Of a stretch of 5,001 nucleotides of DNA, positions 4,781-5,001 are shown one piece after another. Source of the stretch: Caldifarciminota bacterium. Its GTDB lineage: Bacteria > Hydrothermota > Tepidihabitantia > Tepidihabitantales > JAOUPE01. Under the pieces are notes generated by a model. The model was not told the DNA's origin and did not search any database. It was given only the letters and a program-made list of their open reading frames with translations. The translations under genes and the position numbers were made by a program. The stretch is taken from contig JAOUPE010000135.1 of assembly GCA_029880025.1 (NCBI GenBank), positions 1 to 5,001 of the forward strand, in the 5' to 3' direction. Numbering within the stretch: position 1 is the stretch's first letter; each line of letters begins with the position of its first letter.

Positions 4781-5001
4781 TGAAGATTCTCGCGGATATC
4801 CCAATATCTCCGCGGACGGTCGAATTCTTAAAAAAACTCAATATTGAATGTTATCATTTAACCGAATTCAAAATGGCAAGGGCAACCGATGAAGAAATTG
4901 TTCGCTTCGCTAAAGAAAAAGGTTTTACGATTCTCACCGAAGTGCAATCCTTGCTTATACTAAAGAATTTGAACCGAGTGTTGTCATCCTCAGGGTCGGC
5001 A
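4780..5001 (+). pseudogene. DUF5615 PIN-like toxin, apparently frameshifted by a deletion over its active site (3' end outside window)
   Basis: ATG 4780 overlaps the antitoxin stop by one base. Residues 1-53 fit DUF5615 (PF18480) well: MKILADIPISPRTVEFLKKL with the first acidic residue D6, then ARATDEEIVRFAKEKG (33-48) and FTILT (49-53). The family then normally reads x-D-x-D-F followed by about ten residues and a S-V-V-I-L-R strand. Here the starting frame gives EVQSLLILKNLN, which fits nothing. The frame beginning at 4941 instead reads SAILAYTKEFEPSVVILRVG, which is the expected family continuation. Only two bases (4939-4940) separate T53 from that segment, where about 15 are expected. A net loss of about 13 bases would remove the D-x-D-F segment and shift the frame. 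The intact protein would have been a ribonuclease-like toxin of a VapBC45-type pair; this copy should be inactive. A sequencing or assembly error is possible, though 13 bases is large for one. The starting frame stays open to the window end. Confidence 0.7.

Overview
The window looks like a piece of an AT-leaning bacterial chromosome from an uncultured lineage. The large exported protein ends in a type IX secretion (T9SS) sorting-type domain. This fits the Bacteroidetes/FCB side of the tree and the candidate phyla that share such cargo, such as WOR-3, Cloacimonetes or Zixibacteria-like groups. That placement is inference; there is no rRNA or other marker here, apart from the 3' end of recJ. 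All recognisable genes lie on the + strand.

Layout. (1) 2-259: C-terminal end of the single-strand DNA exonuclease RecJ. (2) 260-494: intergenic region with a textbook sigma70-type promoter (407-435) whose -10 region is overlapped by repeated TTCAG half-sites and a palindrome, probably an operator. (3) 495-1678: a two-gene metalloid-resistance unit. It holds a 97-aa AbrB/SpoVT-type protein with two CC pairs (HgcAB-associated/HgcC-like) and a full-length arsenite S-adenosylmethionine methyltransferase (ArsM) with the three conserved cysteines. Between them are three tandem 10-base repeats inside a tiny ORF that overlaps the arsM start codon. (4) 1679-2042: a non-coding stretch with a GC-rich mini-hairpin, a larger inverted repeat and a second strong promoter. 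(5) 2043-4322: a secreted protein with 13 Asp-box repeats, about 45 residues apart, and a C-terminal T9SS/FlgD-like sorting domain. (6) 4323-4555: mostly featureless, ending in a promoter placed so close to the next ATG that the transcript would be nearly leaderless. (7) 4556-5001: a DUF433 antitoxin overlapping a DUF5615 (PIN-like) toxin gene by one base. The toxin appears to have a net deletion of about 13 bases that removes its conserved D-x-D-F active-site segment and shifts the frame.

How the parts fit. The HgcC-like protein and ArsM probably form one transcript that responds to thiol-reactive metals or metalloids: the first gene may sense or regulate through its cysteine pairs, and the second converts As(III) to methylated arsenicals. 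The propeller protein is an independently transcribed surface or secreted protein. The toxin-antitoxin pair looks like a decaying addiction module in which the antitoxin is intact and the toxin is broken. The observations most worth a second look are the broken toxin, the Cys-rich regulator/ArsM pair with its structured promoter, and the 10-base repeats coupled to arsM translation.
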